Below, piece after piece: positions 11,901 through 22,279 of a stretch of DNA of 64,000 nucleotides (the first letter of the stretch is position 1; each line of letters starts with the position of its first letter). The position numbers and the translations under genes are program-made. Origin of the DNA: Plumapathes pennacea (taxonomy: Eukaryota; Cnidaria; Anthozoa; Antipatharia; Myriopathidae). Where the stretch lies: the NCBI GenBank assembly GCA_964036295.1, contig OZ038464.1, positions 26,548,508 through 26,612,507 on the forward strand. The letters run 5' to 3'. Below the pieces are notes generated by a model. It saw nothing but the letters and a program-made list of their open reading frames with translations. It was not told the DNA's origin and made no database searches.

Positions 11901-14900
11901 ATATTGAGCTAAAAGCAAAGTATGTTGCTGCAAGGAGAGAGAAAATGTCGCACAAATGACTATCAGAATAGTGTCGAGAGAAGAAAATTAACGGTCATTC
12001 CAATTTAATGCTTCAAAAAGAATAAGCAAGAACGGTACACATAAAAGACGCTACGACCAAACGCTATTCAGGAACGATGTCAGTTTAGATGGAGGAATTG
12101 AAACTGACACAAAGAGTTGAAAAAAGTACCCACCGTAAGAGCCAACAGTAGCAGCAAAGCAAGGGGATAGACGCAGTTCCTCTGTAATGACGACGCTTTG
12201 TTTTGACGTTCTGCAGAGCAAGGATAAACTTTTTTTTAAGAATTTGTCTCCATACGACTTTTTTTTTCTTGGACCGTCTTGTTCGATAGCCCGTTGAACC
12301 CTCAATTAAAAATTAACGAAAAGAGGGGTCAACAGAAAAGAAAGTATGGCGATTTTTTCATATCGCCAGTCTCAGGTGGAGCAAACCAGCCATTTTAAAT
12401 ATTTCATACACATACTTTATTATTAATTATTATAATTATTTTATATAATTATTTTTCCCATTTTCGTACGCACATTCATAAATGGCCTGACTTACCCAGT
12501 TCCATTCGTTCAGCTTCCAGGTTCTTTAGCCTTTCCCATCCTGGATTGTGATCGACGCCATTGTGTTGCGAGTAGCCGTTCTTAAATCCTGACAAATAGA
12601 GGAGCAGAAACGTAAACAACTGTAAAAATTAATGCTGTAGTTTGAACTAAAATATATTGTTATTGGTATGTTTGGCATGCTCGTTAGCGTTTACTCTTAT
12701 TCGTCGGCTTTTCTCATCCTTGTCTTCGTTTTCTTTTCTGTGGTTGTTTCTGTGTTTTGTGTCAGTAGCTGTAGTGTTTATCAATGTTACTGTTTTTTGT
12801 TCTTTTTCTTTTGGTTGTTAATTAATTTCTGTGTTTTGTGTCAGTAGCTGTAGTGTTTATCAATGTTACTATTTTTTGTTCTTTTTCTTTTGGTTGTTAG
12901 TTAATTTGTGTTTTGTGCCGGTAGCTGTAGTGTTTATCAATGTTACTGTTTTTTGTTCTTTTTCTTTTGGTTGTTAGTTAATTTGTGTTTTGTGTCAGTA
13001 GTTGTAGTGTTTATCAATGTTACTGTTTTTTGTTCTTTTTCTTTTGGCTGTTAGTTAATTTCTGTGTTTTGTGCCGGTAGCTGTAGTGTTTATCAATGTT
13101 ACTGTTTTTTGTTCTTTTTCTTTTGGTTGTTAGTTAATTTCCGTGTTTTGTGTCAGTAGTTGTAGCATTTATCAATGTTACTATTGTTCTAATTCTTGTC
13201 ATATGGTGTGTTTATGTTTTTTTTGTAGTTGTAGCATTCATCAGTGTTGCTGTTCGTTTTGTGGTAAACGTCTTTTATTGTTTCACATGAAGTGTTGTTG
13301 TTTCGTTGTTGTTCGTGCCTGTAATATTTTCTTTGTTAATAATCGGTTCTGTCCGTTGTGTATTTGATACGGTTGCTTTTAGGGGTCCTCGTTGTTCCCT
13401 TACCGTTTAACTTCCTCTTTAGACTGGACTCCTCTAACTTGAACGCATAGATCTCGTCATCCAGGTCCCGAAACAACTACAAGTATGACAACAGTAATGT
13501 CAACAAAATGACAACAATAACAGCAATATAAACGATAAAAGGTTCAGTGAAAAGATCTAAAATCCTCTCTCCTTTAATGTACTTTGTAAAATGTATATAC
13601 TTACTATGATAGTTTGAATAATTCAACAATAATTTACTATAAAGTTAAAGATGATTATAAATACCTGAGGTTTAACGATGTATTGTCCCAGCACTGTGAA
13701 CATGCGAGCAAAGCCAACTGGAGTACAGACTGCAACAATATGAGGAATAATAGAACAGAAGTAAACAACTGAACAAAAACTGGTCTGACATACCAATTTA
13801 CAAATACAAAATATAAAAACATGTTTTTTTGCCATAATACTCACTCAGAAGCATCAGACTACCCAACAGAGAAATGCAGGAGTAAATGAAAGGAAGACCA
13901 GGAAACCATGCACCTACAAAAGGAGCACACACATACAGATCAAGATCAGTATCTTGTGGACAAATACTATATACTATATCGTCTTGCAGTTAACTGAACG
14001 AGAGGTAGACTGTGGGCAAAATTTCTTCTGTACAGGCAGACCAAAATCCGATGTTAAATGACTACAGGTATTTAATAACAAACAGTTCTAATATCATTGT
14101 TGTGACATGAATCTAAACTTCAACCTTTTTGTATGGACATAATTTATTTGGAATATATTATTATACTTCAATTATTTATCTTGTATGCACCTTCATCTGA
14201 ACCTCCTGCAAGTCCTTTATCCAATAGAGCTGAACCAACCCAGACAATACTGCTCACGAGCACAGCAAGAAGACAAAGCACAACAGACGTCTCATAAACA
14301 CGTGCCATAATACCCTGAAGGAAAGCATTGAGCCCCTATCAGTACATAATCCAGCTTTTGATAAATGTTAAACCTTTCACTCCCAAACTCAAAATGCAGA
14401 TTCTTCCAACGTTTTAAGAAGAAAATATATCAGTGATGTAGTGAGGATTTATAGTTTAATCAGCTACCATCTGAGTAAGCTATCAAAAGTCAAGTTTTCT
14501 TTACTGTAATATATATTTCTTGTGAGGAACTAAAGGAGAAAATTAAAGTTATCACTCTTGGGAGTGAAAGGGTTAATGCTCACAGCTCTGATCCAGCCAT
14601 GCAGTCAATCTTTGCAAACAGACTAAATGTGCACAGACTTGATTATATACCTTTCTCGATCCTGCAAAGCCTTCCGACTCCGTGAAAAAGTATGCAAATG
14701 GCATTGCAACAAACAGTGATATGTATGAACCAAGAAATATTTGGTTCCACATTCCTGTAGAAGAATGTAAAAAAAAAAAATAAAAAATGCTTAGCCTGGT
14801 TACAAGGTGATAATTAACTAACCATGCCTAACTTTTGATGGGAAGTAAAATAGACCTGGGCAATAAATCGGTTTTTACCTGATGCAAAATATCAACATTG

Positions 14901-16284
14901 ACAAAAAAGACAAAAACAACAACAACAAAAAGAAATGGTTGCCTACACAAAAATGTTGTATTTTTCAGGCTTGCATTATCTGAGTTCAATTAATTTATTA
15001 CTAGATATAACTTAAATTATGCAGGTTGATTGTCTGCTGTAGCAACATACCATGGATAAGGGAACCATTCAACCATTTGATGTAGTAGCTGTTTGGGTAC
15101 CTGACCAGGATTTCATTGCTGAGTATGGACATTGGTAGGAGAAGAACGGCACCCAGGGACACAGTCAGCGTAAATGTGCACAGCCATAGTCTGACAAAAT
15201 AATAAGACCTCTGTTCATAATAGTTTTCTGTTAGAATTGGTCAACTAGATAAATACCGTAAAGAATAACACAAAAATTTTTTGGGGGGGCTGATTAATAC
15301 TGAAGCTCAGGATTAATCTATCTACTTTTTGAAACCTTGCATATTGATCCTTACACTCTAACACATAAGCTGTACTTACGAAATTTTGTACACAAATGCA
15401 TCTTCATCATCTGTGAAAACAACAGTAAACCCACAATAGTTAATTAATTAGGGTGCATAAATATGATATAATAATTGTGGCAGTGGCATAATGGCACATG
15501 CGTACAATAATCATAATTTGCACCATTGACAAATAATACACTCAAACCTGTATCAATCTCATCCCTGCGTCTCCGAAACTTCCCAATGATTGCATAAGAA
15601 ATCCCATAAAGGATAATAAGCAACAACCATGATATCTGTGAAAACAAACAAAGACACTGCCTCAAATTATGTACAAAGAGCTGTTTGCAATCTTGCCTCC
15701 AACCACAGTAATTTGCATAATTACTCTGAGATTTAACGCCTTTGTTGTTTATATGTACACAGGAAATTTAAATTCCAATAATGATGAGGATATTTTATTA
15801 CTTTTAAACAGCTTATTCGTGTTACTTTTCAAATTAACTCATGGTAATGTTATCACGTGTAAAAATAAAGTATTGAAATGTACAAAACCTTTCATTTTTA
15901 TGGATTCATGCATTAACCTAATCGAATTATAACTACCATCTGTGGGTCGATCAGAACGGATGTATTTTTTTTAACGACTTCCACACTGCCAGCATTATTG
16001 AAATATTACTTCGTTGCAATATTGCAACAGCAAACCCTCCGGCACAAGGCAAGAGTCCTAGAAACGTTCAAATGTTTCAAATTAACTTGTTCCTATATAC
16101 ACTAATAAATATTGTACGAGTTTTGCAATTGTTGGCCTAACTGTCAGTTATTATGAACGCTTATTCCTCGCCCAGATAAAGGTATGATCGCGAAATTAAT
16201 GGGAAACTTTTAACTTACCACATATTCCCGAACAGCGTCGTTGAATAGCTGTTCCGCAATATCGCCATCGCTGTGTTCATCCAT
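8955..16284 (-). CDS. LMBR1: LMBR1/LIMR-family multipass membrane protein
   Basis: LMBR1/LMBR1L are plasma-membrane proteins with about nine membrane segments; LMBR1L is a lipocalin-1 receptor and modulates Wnt signalling. Exons in transcription order: 16219-16284, 15548-15635, 15380-15410, 15051-15190, 14651-14754, 14191-14314, 13845-13913, 13665-13729, 13404-13476, 12496-12588, 12134-12210, 11571-11648, 10899-10972, 10383-10473, 9690-9756, 8955-9172. These sum to 1,392 nt (463 aa plus stop) with every phase matching, close to the usual 490 aa. Diagnostic stretches are CTPVGFARMFTVLGQ, ILSSALPVLSRTLG, FDLMGEFGRLDWLG and NSYYIKWLNGSLIHG. Intron 14 uses a GC donor (AAG|GCAAGT). The start MDEHSDGDIAEQ lies in a good first exon facing BRD8. 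The sequence alone does not separate LMBR1 from LMBR1L; a single pre-duplication orthologue is likely. Confidence 0.93.
10060..10215. repeat. Partial copy of the TTAACCCTTTCACTCCC repeat family
   Basis: Contains the family phrases CTTCAGTTTCTCAGCAGAGA, AACTATCAATTCTCACTAC and TTCTTGAATGGTTGAGAGAA. Both canonical ends are eroded. It lies in an LMBR1 intron. Confidence 0.6.
12749..13190. repeat. Tandem repeat, about 79-bp unit, six copies
   Basis: Units contain TGTGTTTTGTGTCAGTAG, TGTAGTGTTTATCAATGTTA and TTGTTCTTTTTCTTTTGG. The first two units start at 12749 and 12828 (period 79), and later units differ by small indels and single bases. It sits in the LMBR1 intron between exons 13404-13476 and 12496-12588; on the transcribed strand it is A-rich. 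Confidence 0.9.
14368..14576. mobile_element. MITE of the TTAACCCTTTCACTCCC family
   Basis: Left end TTAAACCTTTCACTCCCAA, right end GGGAGTGAAAGGGTTAA, which are inverted repeats of each other. The interior has GCAGATTCTTCCAACGTTTT and TATAGTTTAATCAGCTA, shared with the other copies in this window. Lies in an LMBR1 intron. Confidence 0.8.
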
Positions 16285-16904
16285 GATTTAACCGCTCGAC
16301 AGTAACACGGGCCTTGGTTTGAAGAACACCCTCATTTTCGCAGCACATGAACTCATGTGAAGTAGTTTCTCGCCAAAACGGCAAAAAAAGCAACCCCAGG
16401 AAAGGCGATCAGAAGTACATTTGTGAAGCAAGGTTACTTCAGTTACGGTATATCTCACAAACTATCACGCGTGAAAACGTAGAGTCCAGAAACACAAGTA
16501 CTCCTTTCACCGATCTGCAGGATTTCACATACTATGAATAGCAAATGGGTTTCTGTAGATTGACCTCTGTAACTTGGCACCTCTTCCCTTGCAGGCGGTC
16601 TCTCACATGAAGCTCAAAGACCAAAGTCAAAAGATGGTTTTCCGTTTTGCAATCGCGGTTTGTTTAGCTAGTGCCAGTCTCCCAGCATGTGGTGGGCAAA
16701 TGAGCATGCGCAATGCGTGGAAGTTAGTTCGTGGCAGGATCACGAGTCAAGAAAAGCTGGCGTTGCGAAGGCTCCCATTGCGTGCTCACGTGCTCACACA
16801 CACCAGAAAACCGAAAATATTTCACGAATGCGGCTTGAAGAACATCTCAGGTGAAGTCTCGTTTACTTTTGGCAGCCGAGTCTTAAATAATTTTTTCATC
16901 TATC
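16285..16904. promoter_or_regulatory. Head-to-head intergenic region LMBR1 / BRD8
   Basis: The 620 bp separates the LMBR1 start (minus strand) from the BRD8 start (plus strand) and must hold both promoters and 5' UTRs. No clear TATA box was seen. An open frame at 16574-16939 overlaps the BRD8 start in another frame and resembles no known protein. Confidence 0.55.
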
Positions 16905-19535
16905 ATGGCGGCTTCAAACCCTGCCGGACAAAAGCATAAACAACAATCTGCCGGTGCTTCCCAAGACGATTGGACGACAAGAGAGCGGTTGATTTTGGCG
17001 TCATCTGTTGTTCGCAGTGGCGACCAAAATTGGGTGTCCGTTAGTCGAGCTATAAAACCCGTTGCAGAGCATGGACCATCTGCTAGGCCCAGGCCTCCAG
17101 ATTTCTTCTCTCAGAAGAATTGTGCCGTGCATTACTCTAACATGCTGGAAAAAGTGTCAACCCCAAAGCGTAAAAGAAGTGAAGGTGGAGGAGCTGAGAC
17201 TCCAGGAGATCAAATTGTTCGAACACTCACATTTGAACGCATGGAAGAACTGAAGAAATCTATCAAGAGCGATCATCTCACATTCAGAAGGATGAAGGCT
17301 AGAATTGAGGACATCAAAAATGGCAAGCTGGACCATCAACTTCAGGCCATGTGTAATGAAATTGAAGTGAGGAGAAAGAGGAAGGAAGAGATGCAAAGCA
17401 AAGCAAGCTCATCACAGATAGAGTCTGACACTACTTTGCCAGCAACACCCACCACACCTACACCTGTTACACCTCTGCCAGGGGCCAGTCGACAGGGAAT
17501 GCAGCCCTTGCCATCACCGCAGAAAGGGAAACAACAGAGGATCCCAAAACCAACAGAGAAGTTTCAAAAATACCAGCAACAGCAACGTCAGAGGCATGGT
17601 CATGCCTCACAACAAGCCCAGTACCCAGGACAGCCAAGTGAGGCTGTGACAAGTTCAGGCATGCAGCCTGATAGTCTGATGCAGAGTAAGATGCCAGTTA
17701 CAGAACAGGCAACAGCTTTGGGTGAAACGCAGGTGTTGAGACGAGAAAGCACCGAGTCTGAAGGTAGAAGTGAGATGAGTACTGGAAGCCACAACCATTC
17801 AGTGACACCAACAGGTGCATCTCCATCACCATGGAAACATGAACCGATACCTCACAGCCCAGCCATACCACCAGCTCAGCAGATGCCTGTGGGGAATTCC
17901 CAGGTTTCTGGTGAATCTGCACTGCTTTCTTTGCTCTCTCAGCCTCCTAAAGATTTGAAGCAAACTGTGATAGAGTTGAGTGAGCAGGAGCAAGTAGGAA
18001 GGAAGGACTCGGGACAACAACCCTCCAGTTCTGCAGCAAACTCTCAGCCAGGCACCCTTACAAAGGATTCTCAAAACTCTGACGGGAAGCCTTTTTTAGG
18101 GGTAGGTTCCTCTGTGGAGCCCAAGAAGCTGGACTCCATCAGAGATAGACATGCTTCAAATCAAGTGTCAGTAGCATTAGCAGCACCATCTGTGAATGCT
18201 CCAACGCTGTCGAAACTTCTGACATCCAGCTCAGGAACATTGGGGTTGAATGCTTCACCGTCACACAACACAGCACTGAAGTCCACTTCAGTTACCAAGG
18301 CTTCTATTGTGTCAGAGACTATTGGTTCTGTGGACAGCAACTCACTGTTGGGAAGGAGAGGAGGAGGGATTACTGTTGGTGGGCATGGAGAAGGAGGTGG
18401 GGCTCAAGTGGGGACACTTTCTTTTAGTCCCAAGTCAGCTATCAAGGCTGCCCTGCCCTCCCCCATGGCCATCACCCCACCTCCTAACACTCCACCAGCA
18501 GAGAAGAAGGAGATGATCACAGAGAACCTGGTAGAAAATGAAGAGAAAACTGTGACAGGACAACAGAATGCCATCACAGAGACAGCTGGTGTGAAGTGTG
18601 AGGAGCCAGTGAGGCCAGCTAGCACCTCCAAAGAAGTTGGGGAGGAGCTGAAGGTGGAGATAGAGGAAGCTGTTGAGTCAACTCCTAAAATGGTCACCCG
18701 GACTCGAGCGTCAAAGCCTGGCAGACCAGGGCGGCCACCAAAGACAGTAAGGAAACCAACTCGAGGTCGAACAAAGTCGTCAAACTCAACAGACAATGAA
18801 GTGGAAGAAAGTCAAGCTGAAGTAGAAGTGATGGATGTTGAATCTGAGAAAGCAAGCGAAAAAGGTGAAGACGAGGATGAGTCACTTTCAGTGTCGGAGG
18901 AGAAGAAGGCAGAGAGTACTGTTGATGAAGAGGAAGGTGAGGAGGCAGATCAGGAAGATGATGGAGAGGAAGAGGGAAGTTTGAATGATGGGGACAGAAG
19001 TCAGTCTGATGAAGCCATGGGTTCCTTAAAGGAACTCATTGACAAGCAAGATCTTACTGGCTCAGAGTCTGTCCCAGCCAGCCCTTCTTCTCAGGTGTCA
19101 TTTGGCAGTGGTGATGATCCTGAGGCAATCCAAGCCCAGAAAACTTGGAGGAAATCCATCATGTTGGTCTGGAGAGCTGCTGCAAATCACAAGTATGCCA
19201 ATGTGTTCCTTCACCCGGTCACAGATGATGAGGCACCAGGATACCACACAGTGGTTTTCAGACCAATGGACCTCACCACAATTAAGAAGAGCATAGAAAA
19301 TGGGGCAATCCGTACCACAAGTGAATTCCAAAGGGACATGATGCTAATGTTTCAGAACGCCCTAATGTACAACAACTCTGACCATGATGTATACCGCATG
19401 GCAGCAGAAATGCGTGATGATGTGATGGAGCAAATTCAGTCCTACATTGCCACACAGCTGATGGTGCGCTCCTCTGACAGAGAGTCCAAGATGCTGCGAG
19501 GACACAGAACGGATGTGTTTCACTTCTTTTTGTGA
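16905..19535 (+). CDS. BRD8: Bromodomain-containing protein 8, single exon
   Basis: BRD8 is a subunit of the TIP60/NuA4 histone acetyltransferase complex. The 876-aa frame is uninterrupted. Residues about 20-85 form the N-terminal SANT/Myb-like region (DDWTTRERLILASSVV, NWVSVSRAIKP, FFSQKNCAVHY). Residues about 110-165 are a charged helical segment (MEELKKSIKSDHLTFRRMK). A long Ser/Thr/Pro/Gln-rich linker follows, with an AT-hook-like PGRPGRPPK near 605 and an acidic stretch near 640-700. The bromodomain spans about 745-852, with MYNNSDHDVY carrying the expected acetyl-lysine-binding Asn. It has one bromodomain, as in short BRD8 isoforms. The ATG at 16905 sits in ATCATGGCG context, begins MAASNPAG and is the first in this frame. 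Neighbouring genes are intron-rich, so the lack of introns is notable. Confidence 0.93.
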   Translation: MAASNPAGQKHKQQSAGASQDDWTTRERLILASSVVRSGDQNWVSVSRAIKPVAEHGPSARPRPPDFFSQKNCAVHYSNMLEKVSTPKRKRSEGGGAETPGDQIVRTLTFERMEELKKSIKSDHLTFRRMKARIEDIKNGKLDHQLQAMCNEIEVRRKRKEEMQSKASSSQIESDTTLPATPTTPTPVTPLPGASRQGMQPLPSPQKGKQQRIPKPTEKFQKYQQQQRQRHGHASQQAQYPGQPSEAVTSSGMQPDSLMQSKMPVTEQATALGETQVLRRESTESEGRSEMSTGSHNHSVTPTGASPSPWKHEPIPHSPAIPPAQQMPVGNSQVSGESALLSLLSQPPKDLKQTVIELSEQEQVGRKDSGQQPSSSAANSQPGTLTKDSQNSDGKPFLGVGSSVEPKKLDSIRDRHASNQVSVALAAPSVNAPTLSKLLTSSSGTLGLNASPSHNTALKSTSVTKASIVSETIGSVDSNSLLGRRGGGITVGGHGEGGGAQVGTLSFSPKSAIKAALPSPMAITPPPNTPPAEKKEMITENLVENEEKTVTGQQNAITETAGVKCEEPVRPASTSKEVGEELKVEIEEAVESTPKMVTRTRASKPGRPGRPPKTVRKPTRGRTKSSNSTDNEVEESQAEVEVMDVESEKASEKGEDEDESLSVSEEKKAESTVDEEEGEEADQEDDGEEEGSLNDGDRSQSDEAMGSLKELIDKQDLTGSESVPASPSSQVSFGSGDDPEAIQAQKTWRKSIMLVWRAAANHKYANVFLHPVTDDEAPGYHTVVFRPMDLTTIKKSIENGAIRTTSEFQRDMMLMFQNALMYNNSDHDVYRMAAEMRDDVMEQIQSYIATQLMVRSSDRESKMLRGHRTDVFHFFL

Positions 19536-19652
19536 GAGGAAGGCCTGGACTGACAAAAAAGCTGGAAAGATGGACAATCCATGTTGCCTTCACCATGGAG
19601 TTTTTTCCCTTGTACAGTGAAACTGCACACAAGTGTGTTGGACTTTTAGTAA

Positions 19653-19868
19653 TTAACCCTTTCATTCCCAAGCTCGACATACAGATTCTTCCAAACTTTT
19701 GAGAAGAAAATGCATGAGTGTATTCAGTAGTAAGAATTTGATAGTTTAATCAACTTCTGTGTGAGCAAGAAGGGATCAAAAGCTAAGTTCTCCATACTGT
19801 ATGATATATCTCTGGTGAGAAACTTGAAGAGAAAATATTACATTGTCTTGATCCCTATAGGTAGTTAA
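19653..19868. mobile_element. MITE of the TTAACCCTTTCACTCCC family
   Basis: Left end TTAACCCTTTCATTCCCAAG, interior CAGATTCTTCCAAACTTTTG and TGATAGTTTAATCAACTTC, as in the other copies. The right end is degenerate. It lies in or just after the BRD8 3' UTR. Confidence 0.7.
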
Positions 19869-20505
19869 AGGCTAAAAAATGTCTCAAACACCAAAGGGAA
19901 TATTCTAGTCAGTCTCGTTCACACATGTTTAAATTGGAATTTGAAATTTTCAGATCTGTGTCTTGAATTCAGTCATGGCACCAGTGGCACCTCCTTACCC
20001 AAATTTCTGTCAAGTTTCCTGTTGCATTTAGCATTCGTCCCACAAACTGGAGAGTGGCTGAAATTCAGGCTAGTCGCAGAGAAACTTTGTAACATTTTAG
20101 TCATGCTCAAATATTCATCTGTGCAATGTTTTGTGGAGAATGGTATGCCAATGCTGTTGAGACATATTTCAAAATAAATGAAAAGTTCTGGTTCATTTTG
20201 TACAGAAAAATAATATTTTGGTTTACAAGCTTGAGTGATTACTGATGTACTTGGAATGGCCATGCAGTTTTAGTGAAGGTACAGTATTCAACTAAGTAAA
20301 TGAGGCTCACATTATTTTGGGTTCAAGTGCTTATGGAAATTATTTGTTGCTTTTGAGAATTTCTCACCATTTTAGAAGGCCTGCAGTGAGATCCAGTTTT
20401 GAGCCACAACCATTGTCACTGGGGTTTCTTGTCTGAATGACAAATTGAGCTGTAAAAAATCAACCTTGAGTATCACATGTATGATGGTATTAATGCTGGT
20501 GTATC

Positions 20506-20662
20506 AACTAAAAGTTGATTGAGGTCCTGGAACACCGTAAGAGTAAAGTAGCTGACGTTTTGAGCGTTAGCCCTTTGTCAGAGTGAGGGGCTAACGCTCA
20601 AAACATCAGCTATTGTTACTCTTAGGGCGTTCCAGTACATGTACCTCGATCAACTTTCAGTT
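20506..20662. mobile_element. Foldback element with GACGTTTTGAGCGTTAGCCC core
   Basis: The left arm runs AACTAAAAGTTGATTGAGG ... GACGTTTTGAGCGTTAGCCC. The right arm runs GGGCTAACGCTCAAAACATC ... CTCGATCAACTTTCAGTT as its near reverse complement. The loop is TTTGTCAGAGTGA. The same core phrase (TTTTGCGCGTTAGCCCTTCG) occurs alone near 9393, so it is dispersed. Confidence 0.75.
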
Positions 20663-21539
20663 GAAACAGTGTTTCCATCACCATGCCAACACAGTTGAGA
20701 TGGTATCACACTATAATGGTATTAGTCAGTGTTTTGTCTAGTACAGTTTTTGTACTCCTTCCTCAGAAAATCTTCTTTGGGTGCACAAAGGTGGTCACTT
20801 ATATTACCAGATGCCAAAAACAGCTGCACCTAAAGGTGATCATGGTTGCTTATGAGAGGTGGTCTCTCAGCGAGGTCCCACTGAAGAAATGATTTGTCAA
20901 AAATAAGCTGTATGCCACTGGTTGAACTTCTGGCATAACCAGATGCACTTTAAATTGGACAATGCAAACCCCAGATGATTCAATCCATATTATACTAGAA
21001 ATACGATAATCGCAGATACCCCCTCGCTCTGCCATTAATGGGACTTTTACTTTGGTACTCCCAACAAGAGTAGCCTTTGTTTTACCGAAATGTTGACTCA
21101 ATCTTTTCTTTGAAGTCAAGTGCTACACACAAAGGAAGGAGAAAAATAATGGTGTGTGTTATACTTTTGCGTTGAAAAATTCAACCCATATTATATAATA
21201 ATGTTTATTTTCGCTCAAAGGATAAGTATGTACGATATATAAAAATAAACTGCAGAAATATGGCTTACAAAGTTTAAAACTTAAACTTTTAACCGATTAG
21301 TTGGACCCAGAATGCAAAGCCTGGCAAACGATATACAATGCACTGTAAATAAACTAGCCGAAAATATACAAGTTATTGAAAAATATACTGTGACAAAAAA
21401 CTATGCAATAAACCATAGCCTAGTAAGTTAAAAACGTCACGCTATTGAAATATACCAGTGGAGGCGTTCGCGCACAGCGTTATACAAATGGCTGTCTCTC
21501 CTTACATTACTCATAAAAGTTCTATTCTGCTTGTGCAGT

Positions 21540-21965
21540 TCACGACTTCCTGGGCCGTCCTCGTCCTTTCTTCTCCGTTGAAGCAGTCGTCTGGGATTTT
21601 GCAGGCTCTTTTTTGGTGGATCCTTTTGGCCTTCCTCTTCCTTTCTTTTCGCCTGGAATGCTTTCCTTCACCGGTGAGATGGGTTCTTTAGGTCTCTCAG
21701 GACTACTTGTGCCCGCACTGTCTTCAACATCCTTCGACTTCGGGGGTCTTCCACGAGGTCTTTTCGGCCCAGTGTTCTCGGGCTTTTTTGGCTTAAAGGA
21801 ACCTTTCGGTCGACCTCGGGGTCGCTTTGGCTTGTTCGGATCCACCTCGGGCTTTTCAACAAATGGCCTTTTTCTTGGGCGTCCACGCTTGCGTGGACCA
21901 ACGACCGCCTTCTCCTCTTCTTCTGGTGCCGCGTTCTCAACGGAATTCGGTTCCTCGTCACTCAT
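21540..21965 (-). CDS. HMGA-like protein with five AT-hooks, single exon
   Basis: The 141-aa protein is very basic and low in complexity. Five AT-hook cores (GRP flanked by basic residues) are visible: RKRGRPRKR, KRPRGRPKG, KRPRGRPPK, KKGRGRPKG and the C-terminal KKGRGRPRKS. AT-hooks bind the minor groove of AT-rich DNA, and HMGA proteins use them to remodel chromatin. The N-terminus MSDEEPNSVENAAPEEEEK is acidic, whereas vertebrate HMGA is acidic at the C-terminus and has three hooks. The start at 21965 is preferred over an in-frame ATG at 21980 because it begins MSDEE. There are no introns. It is divergent to PDSS1 with 314 bp between start codons. The name HMGA-like is by architecture, not proven orthology. 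Confidence 0.8.
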   Translation of the reverse strand: MSDEEPNSVENAAPEEEEKAVVGPRKRGRPRKRPFVEKPEVDPNKPKRPRGRPKGSFKPKKPENTGPKRPRGRPPKSKDVEDSAGTSSPERPKEPISPVKESIPGEKKGRGRPKGSTKKEPAKSQTTASTEKKGRGRPRKS

Positions 21966-22279
21966 TTTGATAGACAGCAAATCCCTTGAGCGACAATTTG
22001 CTGCAAAATCAAATCGCTAATCGAAGAATCACCCGTTTCTTGCAGGTAAGGGCAGATGTTGGACCCTCTGCAAAACACGCACTTGTGTATAATTGTGCAA
22101 ACGACGCCAACTGTACTCGATCACGGAACACGCGGTCTGTTGTCTGATAAACAAATAGGGATGCCTTCCCAGCATCCTTTGCACTCCGTAGTAACGGCTT
22201 CGCGTCTCGAAGAGCGCCCCTGGGCACGAGCTTGAGTCACGCTTCAACAGCTGTCAGCGGTTATTACCCTGGTTCTAAG
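21966..22279. promoter_or_regulatory. Head-to-head intergenic region HMGA-like / PDSS1
   Basis: The 314 bp between the two divergent start codons must contain both transcription starts. No TATA box was seen; a shared bidirectional promoter is inferred from spacing. Confidence 0.5.

Larger units (their letters stand above)
19536..21539. other. Intergenic / 3' UTR region between BRD8 and HMGA-like gene
   Basis: No gene seen. Contains a TTAACCCTTTCACTCCC-family element (19653-19868), a foldback element (20506-20662) and possible polyadenylation signals (AATAAA near 20174 for BRD8). The HMGA-like transcript should end in the right-hand, AT-rich part. Confidence 0.6.

Noticed and set aside
16574-16939. 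121-codon frame upstream of BRD8
   Set aside because: It overlaps the BRD8 start in another frame, resembles nothing known, and falls in a promoter or 5' UTR region.
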